A DNA stretch of 64,000 nt, taken from IMG/VR virus record IMGVR_UViG_3300047510_002627, positions 1 to 64,000 of that record; one strand, 5' to 3'. A program made the position numbers and the translations under genes. This document shows positions 26,801-36,700 of the stretch, in pieces (position 1 is the stretch's first letter; every line of letters begins with the position of its first letter). The stretch comes from a virus. The notes under the pieces were generated by a model. The model saw only the letters and a list, made by a program, of their open reading frames with translations. It made no database searches and was not told the DNA's origin.

Positions 26801-29114
26801 AGCTACATTAATTAGATCAGTTGGAATTGGATCGACACAAAATGATATTTTCTTAGACAATGTAAAAACTTTCTTTGATAGTGATGATGAATATGAAAAC
26901 ATTGGTGTAAATAAGCGTCCTCAAAATGATGTAATAATCATAGAAGATAGAGTTGCAATAGGTGCGAGTGCTTCTGTAACTATAGGGAATGATCTAAGAA
27001 TATCTTCAATAAGTATCGATTATCCAGGATTTAATTATATTACAACTCCAGATGTTTCAATTTCAGCACCAAACTTCACTGGCATAGGGACAACATCAAA
27101 TGAAAGAGCACAAGCATCTGCAGTACTTGAAGATGGGAAAATTAGCAACATAACACTAGATAATGTTGGTTATGGATATACAACAACAGGAAATCCAATA
27201 AAAGTATTCATAAGTGACCCAATTCCAAAGGTTGAAAGAATTGATGACGTTCTTTATGAAGGGGACTTTGGTGTTATTACCGGAATAGGTACTACATCTA
27301 TTGCATCTGATCCAATATCTCAAGTTGGATTTACAACTGGAATTTACTCTATTGATAGTTTTGATCTTTTTGGAAATGCAGTAGCAGTTAATCAAAATGG
27401 TACAAGTTTCATTGTTGGTGCTAGAAGTGATGAATTTATTGGATCTGCTGGAACTGGACTTGCATATGTATTTGATTATAATCCAAATACAGAAGTAATA
27501 ACTGGCATTGCAACTTTAAGTCCATCTACAACACCGGGAGATACTACTGACCTATATGGGTTTGATGTTGCAATGAGTGGTGATGGTAGTATAGTAGCGG
27601 TTACTGCTCCATCTGATGAACTTAGTGTAAATAATTCTGGATTATTATATGTCTATGAAAGATCAGGAAATGCATTTAATGAATTAAACGTATTTGAAGC
27701 TAAAATTGGAGTGGGATTTACAATAACAAATCCAAATATAGGTGTTTTATCCGATTCTATTGACATAAGTGTAGATGGGCAAATAATTGCTGCTGGAGCG
27801 GCATCTGATGATGAAGGTTATGTTTACATATATGAAAGAGAGCAAGTTGGTGTTGGAACTTACATACAGACTCAAAGATTTACAGGATCTCAATCAGTAA
27901 TTGGGGCATCTGCATTTGGATATTCAGTTGCTTTAAATTATAATGGATCTGTGTTATGCGTTTCTGCATATGGAGAAGATAGAGTATATGTATTCTCTAG
28001 AAATTTTGATGGAAGTTATTCTGAAAGTGCCACTATAGAAGAACCAGAAAATAGCAGTGGATTTGGATTCTCTGTTGACATATCGTCTGAAGGAAATACA
28101 ATAGGTGTTGTAGAAGGATTGACAGGAAGTTCTCAAAAGGCATATATTTATGATTTTAATGATGTAACTGCAAAATGGGATTTAAGTAATGTCTTAACTT
28201 TAAATAATACATCTAATGTAAATTCAATTAGTATATCAGATAATGGAAGAACCATTGTTTTTGGATCAGCAAAAGATGAACCAGTTAATTCAATAGATTC
28301 TGGAAGTGTTTATGTATATAAGAGAACTGGAAGAAGTGATAATTTGGTTGGTATTCTGACAGGATCTCAATCATTAACCTCTGGATCAAACTTCGGACAA
28401 TCTTCTGCCATTAGTGATGATGGTAAAGTTATTATTATCGGTGCTCCGGGCAGTGAAGTTTCTGGATCTGGATCTGAATCCGGAATTACATACGTATTTA
28501 AGAATCCAACTCCAAATGCGTTTGAAAATAATATTGTTTTTGAATTATACATTGAAAATGATTCATATTTGAGAAACTCTGAAATTGGTGTTCCAAAAGT
28601 AATATCTACTCTCCAGGAAGGATATTACTTTAGAGTAAATAATTCAAATATAGGAAATGTCGGATACGGAATAACTGCATTGAATATATACAATGGAAAA
28701 TCTCATTTCATCGGAACACATTTCTTAGATGGTGTATATCAAGTATCTAATGTTAGCGTTGCTAGAACAGAGGTTTATAGTTTGAATGTTGATCAAGTTG
28801 GAACTGCCAGAACTGATGTTTTAAGAGTAATTGTTCCAGTAGAAAGTTGGAATGGAATAGATATTCCAAGTGGTGGTGTAGCTGGAAACGTGAATGGCGA
28901 TCCCAATGTTGGTCTTGGGTACACATACAATGGATATTTTGGAGATTATTCTTGGGGGAGAATATCAAATTATAAGAGAGGGGTAAGAAAAACATTTGCT
29001 CTTCATAGTGATGGAGATTCTACATTAAGTTTAAATAATCCAGGAATAACAACAACTGCAAAATTAGTAAGAGTAAATCCACTAAAATCTGAAGGATATA
29101 CTCCTAATATATAA
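20820..29114 (+). CDS. Giant baseplate-region structural protein with two FG-GAP propellers, 2764 aa
   Basis: No T4 counterpart is recognised. Two blocks of seven FG-GAP-like repeats (about residues 1370-1790 and 2180-2570) have the core DxFGxSVxISxDGxxIxIGA, each block fitting a seven-bladed integrin-alpha-like beta propeller. Upstream, three copies of a beta module (about 751-1020) contain LDGNxxxxYPRxTD and SAHTF or SHTF. GxGY repeats occur near 22106, 24785, 27022 and 27165. AAGGAT at 20811-20816 is the ribosome site. It lies inside the wedge operon between gp7 and gp8, so it is probably a virion adhesin or fibre-like baseplate appendage. The function of propellers in glycan or protein binding is family knowledge; its use here is inference. 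Confidence 0.75.
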   Translation: MTIINAGTGFYIGRLFDVQLSAELRHKGDPIFEKLFDGSSQVSVDLRNNRFFVPNHFFKTGEKLEYFFPNYENATEGESNAVGIATTSIVNVGITTRLPRNVYAVVLNDQYIQVSETKSDALRRIPKVLDIVSVGIGASHKFVGEKQNTRSLITIDNVIQTPSIDTEIRTTLREELSGASDFVEVVGITSFFTGDLIRIDNEIMRIELIGSGIGNTNSFIVRRPILGTGLANHAQGADVVKQSGAYQIVDNIIYFPVPPFDKAPTTDLTRTDPEERDYVGLETFSTFNGRVFLRSGFEDTNIGPYDKNFLLDDISNQFLGISTQAVLKNQGNNVTGFSTGNALILINNVFQTPDFIDYGLGESAGVTTIRFTGEKSPNPEDVNTASIPRGGIIVSVGSNEGYGYQPLVAAGGTATVSAAGTISNISIGYSGSGYRSPKELILTTRINYPTNNPSAVFFLEDNDGLFEKLRYFKSPGSNAKVVLSVENSVGINQETLGEYTEITSVGSTSVTINNGSGLDAWEEVSEFSSYEFFADTTATQPSGISTNVITVFDTLGISTAPGNPNYYLTITNAAKNILITKVNEINNQFTLNELTTNSFVDNSVVTVNTFRQGITSTSIGNNVVIKITDPNVGFANIYVDTLKAYTATIADYDPKTGLTTITAPGLNVLQGDFLDLRNFKYVCESGGSVSGEGESTNRRFSINRIIIDQSINKEYSVIDATYNPVSGISTLNIGIHTFGTIGSNRFYIEPESLGFSCSLDGNATTSYYPGPNDLNYKKNYEIIDTTATTVTVNVGNAGNNTSAHTFERVNNSSLGSLSQVTNATYNASTGISTISFTNPHGLSAGIAYSVTNATYNPTTGVAVISVPDTTGLQNGSKILIQSESLGFTCTLDGNTSVTYYPRLTDPANDNLLTVSNVTGNSFQVNVGTSVDTSAHTFVGVNTETPKPIKFVSGDYVFLEEEGLTFTCTLDGNTTPSSYPRSTDYAYNKLIEVLDVPSANQITVYVGYGQPGQVYSHTFVSATENAVKFSTGQSRYTSGIATVTNVGNLATELTPNSLVLIRNTGTEIDNRIFTVLNTPVTIGSTTNAFSIDLNEKDTPAPVSTLIYPGADFVLATVTFPSGRFGFEFEVLEKLDDDTFILNTGKTIRPHTYLGGGEVRNVTQGVKPIFIGFSTISNGHLEDPIITNTGIGFSQYNLFKSLNARSDVLVGSNIVQISDTAGINTFTDFVRFPTRDKNKLFDIVGIGSFRVLISEPIAVSNIPQNTIVEILRFDSFSLNVDDPLSYNNLPLIYSNESPSGIGSYAVGNLIIGNDGKIEQFELTSSGYSYGQTEILTVEVGGVTGIPTFANFQVTGITSSVGVFTGSLTSLNDRFGASLSVNSDGSRILIGGSQDNIVGSATSSGLVYAFDRVGSAFNQVGIITGLYSSDNGDNFGHSIAISGDGSRIVIGAPNDEVPNAGGQVYLYDRQDVPSIGFTTVGILTSPYADGLVPTGESFGYSVDMSRDGNVIVVGAFREEDALPENSGLAFVYERDDGPPISFDLISVLSGSLSVSTSDNFGNSVSISPDGSYIAIGAFRDEDAPDPNANFGLTYIFEKSGASVNQVGILTSPKLTSIKSANDRFGYNVDISENGTIVAVAAIDDQSVVGGNRTGLVYIFERINGNNFYLIQVLKGEYSNETGDSFGSSLSLSDDGKVIAIGAALDEFPGSGSSSGVTYLYERRTFNYFGNDYVSVGIQTGTFANDIDDNYGYAVALSGSGNRLIVGSQNDAFNQVGIGTSGAVYSYDITIGNTFEEFQILVDRTFTDSFAGLTFGDLVVFDDISRLFNSSRVEFPILLGGIRTTLRSRPGSSLELEYNLLVFINDIYQVPNESYIFNGGSILTFLEPPKEGDKCVIVFYFGTTEVDTKLVDILETIKIGDNVTVNSSDFSLQQNPRTVVDITATDILNTNTYVSPGVTDDENLQRPIRWCKQLVDKVIDGNVVGKSRKPYEPEIYPQATLIRSVGIGSTQNDIFLDNVKTFFDSDDEYENIGVNKRPQNDVIIIEDRVAIGASASVTIGNDLRISSISIDYPGFNYITTPDVSISAPNFTGIGTTSNERAQASAVLEDGKISNITLDNVGYGYTTTGNPIKVFISDPIPKVERIDDVLYEGDFGVITGIGTTSIASDPISQVGFTTGIYSIDSFDLFGNAVAVNQNGTSFIVGARSDEFIGSAGTGLAYVFDYNPNTEVITGIATLSPSTTPGDTTDLYGFDVAMSGDGSIVAVTAPSDELSVNNSGLLYVYERSGNAFNELNVFEAKIGVGFTITNPNIGVLSDSIDISVDGQIIAAGAASDDEGYVYIYEREQVGVGTYIQTQRFTGSQSVIGASAFGYSVALNYNGSVLCVSAYGEDRVYVFSRNFDGSYSESATIEEPENSSGFGFSVDISSEGNTIGVVEGLTGSSQKAYIYDFNDVTAKWDLSNVLTLNNTSNVNSISISDNGRTIVFGSAKDEPVNSIDSGSVYVYKRTGRSDNLVGILTGSQSLTSGSNFGQSSAISDDGKVIIIGAPGSEVSGSGSESGITYVFKNPTPNAFENNIVFELYIENDSYLRNSEIGVPKVISTLQEGYYFRVNNSNIGNVGYGITALNIYNGKSHFIGTHFLDGVYQVSNVSVARTEVYSLNVDQVGTARTDVLRVIVPVESWNGIDIPSGGVAGNVNGDPNVGLGYTYNGYFGDYSWGRISNYKRGVRKTFALHSDGDSTLSLNNPGITTTAKLVRVNPLKSEGYTPNI
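23074..23880 (+). repeat. Three-copy beta module (LDGN...YPR...HTF)
   Basis: Within the 2764-aa protein: copies start near 23074 (FSCSLDGNATTSYYPGPND), 23464 (FTCTLDGNTSVTYYPRLTD) and 23706 (FTCTLDGNTTPSSYPRSTD). Each is about 55 residues and ends in an NVG or YVG strand and HTF. I associate this module with large cyanophage structural proteins. Confidence 0.75.
24925..26190 (+). repeat. FG-GAP propeller 1, seven repeats
   Basis: Seven repeats, about 180-195 nt each, with cores DRFGASLSV, DNFGHSIAI, ESFGYSVDM, DNFGNSVSI, DRFGYNVDI, DSFGSSLSL and DNYGYAVAL, starting near 24925, 25108, 25297, 25483, 25675, 25858 and 26052. Each is followed by a DG or NG turn and an IxIGA/VVG strand, then a YxY/YxF strand. 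Confidence 0.85.
27355..28510 (+). repeat. FG-GAP propeller 2, seven repeats
   Basis: Seven further repeats with cores DLFGNAVAV, DLYGFDVAM, SDSIDIS (degenerate), SAFGYSVAL, SGFGFSVDI, NVNSISIS (degenerate) and SNFGQSSAI, starting near 27363, 27549, 27748, 27909, 28060, 28213 and 28386. Repeats 3 and 6 have lost FG but keep the strand pattern. Confidence 0.8.
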
Positions 29115-29131
29115 TTAATATTTGTAGGCTC

Positions 29132-29139
29132 AATAAATA
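29132..29139 (+). promoter_or_regulatory. Late promoter AATAAATA
   Basis: Ends 19 nt before the gp8 start at 29158. Confidence 0.65.
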
Positions 29140-29157
29140 CATATAAAAAGCAAAAAA

Positions 29158-30756
29158 ATGGCTGCAATCATTACTGATCAATTAAGAATTCTGAATGCAA
29201 ATAATTTTTTGGAGAAGGTAACTGATCCATCTAATTCTTATTATGCATTTGTAGGATTACCAAATCCATTTGATTACAGTTCCACTTGGGATGAAAACCC
29301 CCCGTCCCCAAAAGATAGTTTTCAGCAAGAAAATATTATCTGGGATAATATGATTGCTATGAAAAAAATTCGTAATGAAGATGTTAGAAATGTTATAAGG
29401 AGAATAGATTGGGTATCTGGAATTATTTTTGATAGGTATAGAAATAATGTTGACAGAGATAACGTTTCCAATCAAACATCATCAACGAGTTTATATTCAT
29501 CTAATTACTATGTTGTGAATAGTGATTATAGAGTTTATATTTGTTTAGAAAATGGAGAAGATCCAGAAAATCCAAAAGGAAAACCTTCTCTGGATGAACC
29601 AAGATTTACTGATTTAGAGCCAAGATCAGCTGGTAATAGTGGAGATGGATATATTTGGAAATATCTTTACACAATTTCAGCAGGAGATATTATAAAATTT
29701 GATTCCACCCAGTACGTACCAGTTCCAAGAAATTGGAGTGATAACGTAGACGTGGCAACCGTTAGAGAAAATGCTGTGGAAGGTGGGCAGTTAAAAACGG
29801 TAGTCATAAAAGACCGAGGTATTGATGTAGGGCAACCAAATACAGTTTATAGTAATGTGCCTATAAGTGGTGATGGAAGTGGGGCAAAAGTTACTATTGT
29901 GACTAATAATGATAGCAAAGTTGAAAGCGTTACTGTTTCTAATGGCGGATCTGGATATACATTTGGAACTGTTGACATTGATGCTATTTCTTTAAATTAT
30001 ACAAGTATACCAAAATTTGAAGTTGTCATTCCTCCAAAAGGAGGACATGGTGCTGATATTTATCGTGAATTGGGTGCAACAAGTATTTTAATTTATTCCA
30101 GAATTGAAAATGATGATCAAGATCCCGATTTTATTGTTGGTAATGAAATATCTCAAATTGGAATAGTAGCAAACCCTTTAGCATTTAATTCAAATGAAAT
30201 TTTAACCAAAGATAAAGCAAGTGCTCTTGGTGCTATAAAATTAGATCCAAATGCAAAGAATGATGCGGTCTACAATGCAGATACATACATAACTCAAACT
30301 GTAGGTGCAGGTAAAACCGCTGTTGCTAGAGTTGTGTCTTATGATAGAAACACTGGAATTTTAAAATATTGGAAAGATAGAACTCAAACTGGTTTTAATT
30401 TTAATGGAAATTCTGCTGATCCAATTTTTTCTTACATAAATTATGAGTTTACTTCATTGCCAGAAGAAGGTGGAAATACAAACATTAGGAATTATACTTC
30501 AGTAAGTGCTATTAATGCTAATGACACTTCTGGATCTGTAGTTGGAATAGATACAAATTTTGGTACTACATTAGAACCAGGTATAACTACGTCAATAAAT
30601 AGTAGAACATATTACTTAGGGCAACCATTTGTCAGCGGGTTATCAAATCCAGAAGTTAAAGCATATTCTGGGGATTTGATTTACATTGATAATAGACCAC
30701 CAATTACCAGGTCTAAAAACCAAAAAGAAGATATTAAAGTTATCATTCAGTTCTAA
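29158..30756 (+). CDS. gp8: Baseplate wedge subunit gp8
   Basis: T4 gp8 homologue. gp8 is the wedge protein that dimerises on gp7 and holds the gp10/gp53 contacts. Visible are the N-terminal YYAFVGLPNPF, the MIAMKKIRNEDVRNVIRRIDW segment (about 66-86; equivalent to the T4 PRRDW region), YRVYICLENG and DGYIWKYLYTISAGD (about 163-177), matching GDGYVWEYLF of T4 gp8 as I recall it. At 532 aa it is longer than T4 gp8 (334). A C-terminal extension carries one GxGY repeat (SNGGSGYTFGTVDI). It has its own late promoter, so it can be made apart from the giant genes upstream. Confidence 0.85.
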   Translation: MAAIITDQLRILNANNFLEKVTDPSNSYYAFVGLPNPFDYSSTWDENPPSPKDSFQQENIIWDNMIAMKKIRNEDVRNVIRRIDWVSGIIFDRYRNNVDRDNVSNQTSSTSLYSSNYYVVNSDYRVYICLENGEDPENPKGKPSLDEPRFTDLEPRSAGNSGDGYIWKYLYTISAGDIIKFDSTQYVPVPRNWSDNVDVATVRENAVEGGQLKTVVIKDRGIDVGQPNTVYSNVPISGDGSGAKVTIVTNNDSKVESVTVSNGGSGYTFGTVDIDAISLNYTSIPKFEVVIPPKGGHGADIYRELGATSILIYSRIENDDQDPDFIVGNEISQIGIVANPLAFNSNEILTKDKASALGAIKLDPNAKNDAVYNADTYITQTVGAGKTAVARVVSYDRNTGILKYWKDRTQTGFNFNGNSADPIFSYINYEFTSLPEEGGNTNIRNYTSVSAINANDTSGSVVGIDTNFGTTLEPGITTSINSRTYYLGQPFVSGLSNPEVKAYSGDLIYIDNRPPITRSKNQKEDIKVIIQF

Positions 30757-30768
30757 TCATAAAAAGTC

Positions 30769-33700
30769 ATGCCACAGGAAACTAATTTCAACGTATCTCC
30801 ATACTTTGATGATTTTGATAAGGATAAAGATTATTATAGAGTACTTTTCAAGCCAGGATATCCTGTTCAGGCAAGAGAATTAACAACTTCGCAATCTATA
30901 CTACAAAATCAGGTAGAACAATTTGCAAATAAATTCTTTAAGGAAGGTGAAATTGTAATACCTGGATCGTTGATATACAATAATCCAATTTATTCTGTAG
31001 AAATTGAGCAGAGTTATAATGGACTTCCAGTATCATTATATTTTCAGCAATTAAAAGGAAAAGTACTTAAGGGGTTGAATAGTGGTGTAACCGCTGAAGT
31101 TTTTGCATTAATTGATAACGTAGAATCTGAAAGAAATAACTTTACTTTATATGTAAAATACTTAGAAAGTGGTGGTGAAGATTTAACGATTAAAAGATTT
31201 TTAGACGGAGAAACTTTAGTATCGACCACTGCAATTTCTTACGGAGAAAGCAATAAATTCGTAATACAAGCAAATCAAGGAATTTGTAATACAATATCTT
31301 TAAATTCCACTGATGAAGGATCTGCTATTTCAATTACGGAAGGAGTATGTTACACAAGAGGAATCTTTGTTAATGTTTCTCCTCAAATATTAGTATTATC
31401 TCAGTATGATACAGTACCAAATTATAAAGTTGGATTTGATATTGTAGAAAGGATTGTAACATCAGATGAGGATCAAAGTTTATATGATAATGCTAGAAAT
31501 TTCTCAAACTTTACTGCTCCTGGTGCAGATAGATTAAAGATAGAATTATTCTTAGCAAAGAAAGATTTAAATTCCATAGAAAATGATAGTTTTGTGGAAT
31601 TAATGAGAGTAGTTGATGGTATTCCATTATTCTCAGATAGTGACAACGATCAAGTAAAAAATATAATAACTGCCAAAACAGAAGCTTCTAGAGCAATATC
31701 AGAAACAAGCGGAGACTTTTTTATAAAATCATTTAGTGTCAATGTAAAAGATAGTTTAAATGATTACTTTTTAAATGATGGCGTATTTTTTGAAACTCAA
31801 AGTACAGTTTCTGGAAATACACCATCCGAAGATAAGATTGTTTATCAAATTGGACCAGGAAAGGCATACGTTGATGGATTTGCAGTAGAAACCACGGCAT
31901 CTAGATTACTAGATGCAGACAAACCAAGAGCTTCCAATGATTGCACAAAAGAAATAATACCATTCAATGCTGGTGCATTATATGTCTTAAATAATACCAT
32001 TGGTTCAGCATCAATAGGATTATCAACTAATGCTACTGTTAGTTTGATGAGCGACAGACTTGGAGAAAACAAGTATGTTGCAGCTGGAACAACTATTGGA
32101 TTGGCAAGAGTTTATGATTTTATACCAGAAAGTGAATATCAAAATGATTTAAGTAGAATGCATCTCAGATTATTTGATGCACAAACTTTTGTAGACTTAA
32201 AATTTGCTAAACCAGTTGTAGTAGAAAGGCCTGCATTTGTAGAGGGTAAAAAATCTGGAGCAACTGGACATGTATATAACACTTTTTCAGAAGTAACTAA
32301 TATACAAACAATACAATTCAATGGTGGAGCAGTAGGAATTTCTACAATACTGCTGCAATATAATAAACTGGGAGATCCTGTAGTTGGAGTTGCAACTATT
32401 GGTTTAGGAGGTCTTGGATCTGCTTCTGCAAATAATTTAAGTAATGGGGATTTTATCTTTATAACTGGAACTGGATATCCACAGATAGATTTTCCAACTG
32501 GAGGAAAATTCCAAATTTCTCAAGCAGGTATAACAACTTATGGAGAATTTGAGATTACATTACAATCACAACCAAATGTAGAAGGTGCGGTAGAAGATGA
32601 ATTTGGTGGATATACGATTGAAAATTTTGGAACAATAACTAAAGTATCTACAGCGGCTACTGTCAATTCAACATCTCATGGACTTACTAGTGGTCAGCAA
32701 ATTGTAATTAGAGGTACTAATAATAATGATTTTAATAGATCATTTATTGTGGATCAAGTATTTAATGCTAGTAGTTTTAGTTTATTAGATTCTGATGGAA
32801 CTACATTAACAGCGGATGATAATTTCAATGGAATCATATCTGCCATTGGAGGTGAGCATTTAACCGTATTAGATGAAATTAAATTATACGAAGTTAAAGG
32901 GCAATTTTCTTCAGGAGAGCAGGTCATATTAAACGGTGAAATTGATAATAGATTAGTAAAGGAAGTAGTAGAATATAGTTTATCAGATGTTAAGTCAGTA
33001 TTTTCTGAAAAAATAGGAATATCGACTTTTAATGGCGATGTCATATTAGACAAGAAATCTTTCTTAGCCCCCGCTGGGACATTGTTCAATATAACTCCAG
33101 ATTATAACTCTGGAGGAATAAGTACAATATCTGCAACAGTTGCTACAAATATAACTACAGGGTTAAAAGTTGGAGATATTATAACTTACACAACCAGTAC
33201 AGTAGGACCTAGATATCCAGAAAATCCAGATGGATCTTTTGATCCAATTTATAATAAAGTTGTAAGTATAAATTCAAATGGAAAATCATTTGAAGTTGTT
33301 GGTATTACTTCCGTTCCTGGATTTATCAATGGTAGTGCATATTTAGATGGAAGTTCTCCAGAACTTAGTGAAACTTCCACAAATATTGCAAAAGTATCAA
33401 GTTCTGTTTATACTTCTTTAGATAGTGAAACTCTTTTAACTAAGTTTAATAATTCTGTACTTTCTCAAGTTGATTTTGATAACAACGTTATTCTTCAAAG
33501 AAGATTGTTTAGAGAAGCTAGTGTTATCAACAAGCAAATTACAATTGAAATTGATCCAACAGAGGAAGATATAACTTTTGCATCATTTGATGAAGATAGG
33601 TATGTTATTACATATACCAATGGCAATAAAGAAACTATAAGATTTGATAGATTTAAAATCGAAAACGCTGGGAAAAGAGCTGTTTTCACTGACCTCCAAA

Positions 33701-36700
33701 AAGGTCCAGTAAGTGGAAATGGAATTGCTGATGTAATTGCCACAGTTAGAAATACAAAACCAAATTCCAAAACAAAAACATTCAATGCTGCATCAGTTAT
33801 TACAATAAATGGATCTTCTCTTAGATCATCTGGAACTGGAGAAGGTACTTTGGATGATGGTCTTACATATAGAAGACCATATGGAACTAGAGTTCAGGAT
33901 AGAATTATTTCATTAAATACCCCAGATGTTGTTAGGGTTATAGGAATTTTTGAATCTTCAACGACATCAGAACCAACTTTACCTAATATTCAATTAATAA
34001 ATTCATCGAATACAAATTATGTTGTAGGTGAATTTATTGTAGGTGAAACTTCTAAAGCAGTAGCAGTGTTGGTAAATAAAATAAATTCTGATATTTTAGA
34101 ATTTGTATACGTAAATTCTAGAACATTTGAAAAAGGAGAATCTGTTACAGGGAAGGAAACTGGAACTAAAGGATTAATTAATTCTATAGTTAAAGGTGAT
34201 AAAAACATTACTCAAAATTATATTTTTGATGATGGGCAAAGATCTGCTTATTATGATTATTCTAGAATCATAAGAGCAAAAAATGTAGAGCCCCCAACAA
34301 AGCAATTAAAAATTGTATTCCAAAACTATACAGTAAAATCTACAGATGATGGTGAGTTTTATACTGTTAATAGTTATTCTAATAAAAATTATAAGTTCGA
34401 TGTCCCATCTTTTAATGGGATACGACTTACAGATTATGTTGATATAAGACCCAGATTAAATCAATATGATACAAACAATACCACAAAATCTCCATTTGAA
34501 TATGGACAAAGAGATTTTAGTGGTCAAGGACAAGCTTCAAGATATGTTTTAGCACCAGAAGAAAATCTTGAAGTTTGTTATAAGTATTACGTCGGAAGAA
34601 TCGATAAACTGATTTTAAAGCCAAATGGAGAATTTTCTGTAATTCAAGGAGAACCATCATTAAATCCGAAAGAACCATTAACTCCAGATAATTGTTTGGT
34701 TATTGGAACAATCAACCTTCCTCCATATGTTTTTAATGTAAAATCTATTGAAGTCAATATAGAAAATCATAAAAATTATACGATGCAAGATATTGCATCT
34801 CTTGAACAAAGAATTACTAGACTTGAAGAATTTACTATTCTTAATGCGGCAGAAAGTAAAACTGAAAATCTTAAATTAATCGATGCAGAAACTGGAATCG
34901 AAAGATTGAAGTGTGGATTCTTTGTTGATACATTTACTAATACAAATTTACATGATCAAGATGATCCAAATTATAAAATTGCAATAGATGATGAAAACAA
35001 TATAATGAGACCAACTCATTATACAACTTTCATTGATATGCAACTTGGATCTGAAGTAATTTCTGGTGTTGCAGAAACATTCGATCAAACTAAAGATCAT
35101 GATTTTGTAACTGATCTTGGATCAAACAATATTAGAAAAACAGGAGATTTGATTAGTTTAAATTACTCAGATCTTGAATATTTTAATCAGCCATATGCAA
35201 CAAGAACCGAAAGTGTAACTCCATTTTTGGTAAAATATTGGACTGGTAGTATAGAATTACGTCCATCTTCTGATAGTTGGATTGAAGAAAGGGAAGAAGT
35301 TAATCAATCATTTGCAACAAATACAGAAGTACTTCCAAGACTTCCTGATATTAACATTGTTAGAGTCAACAACGTAACTACAAATCAAACCGTTTTTCGT
35401 AATAACGTTGTAACACAAAGAGGAATATTTAGAGGAAGATGGATCACAGCAAGAGGTTCTTGGTGGAGAAGAGGTCTCTGGAGAAGAAACACAAGAGGTA
35501 ATGGCAGAAGAGCAGAGTGGTGGCGTCAGTTCCAAAGAAACTCTACATGGTTATCTTCCTCAGTTCGCACAGTAAATGGAAGGCAAGTTGTAAGATTTAG
35601 AGCAATTAGGCAAAGACTTACTTCTGCAGACATCAATTGGCTGAGAAGTATTCTTCCTCCAGACATTGCAAATAATTATATTACTCAAGTTCAAAGTGCT
35701 GGAAATAACCGAGCAATTTTCTTAGAGTTTTCTCCTGGATTTGCCAGAGATGAAATAAGTACTACAAGAACTGTTTCAACATCTGTACAAACAACTTCAA
35801 ATACAGTAACAACAACAATACCTCCAGAAATTAATGTAACTACAACTGTTGAAGAAAGCGAATCCAATTTCACTGAACCAACTAGATTCTTAAGATCAAG
35901 AAATATTGAATTTGATGTTAAAGGATTACGTCCAAGAACTAGATTCTATCCATTCTTTGAGGGTATTGATGTAAAAGATTATATTGTCCCAAAACTCCTT
36001 GAAATTGAAATGATTCAAGGGAAATTCCAAGTGGGAGAATTGGTAGAAAGTGATCCATCATTTACTTCTAAGAAAATTAGATTTAGACTTTGCAAACCAA
36101 ACCATAAAACTGGTCCATTTGCAACACCGGAAGAAACATTCATTTCAATACCATATAGACAATCTGCTCCTCCAGAAGCATATACAGAGTCTTCCGATTA
36201 TTTAAATGTTGATACTAGAGCACTTCAATTAAATTCAGAAACTGATTATTATGGAGAAGTTGCTGTAAATATGAGAGTAATTGGAAAAACATCAGGTGCC
36301 GTAGCAAGAATTACTAATGTAAGATTAGTATCGGATAATGGAGGAAGATTAATTGGATCATTATATATTCCAGATCCAAAAGTAGCTGGAAATCCAAAAT
36401 GGAACAATGGAGAAAATACATTTACTGTAATTGATACTCCATCATTGTCTGAAGTTGCATCTGGGGATGATAATACTACCAGTGAAAGTTCTGCAGAAGA
36501 AGAATTTACTTCTTCTTCAACAACTAATGTTACTGTAAGAAACATTCTTACTACTAGAAATATTAGAATTACTCCGGCTAGAAACATAAACACCACTACA
36601 GTTACTAATGTAAGAACCAATACTACAGCGGTGACTCAAACAAGAGTTCGCAGAAGAACTGGTGCAATTGTAAGAAGATGGGAAGTTAAAGATCCTTTAG

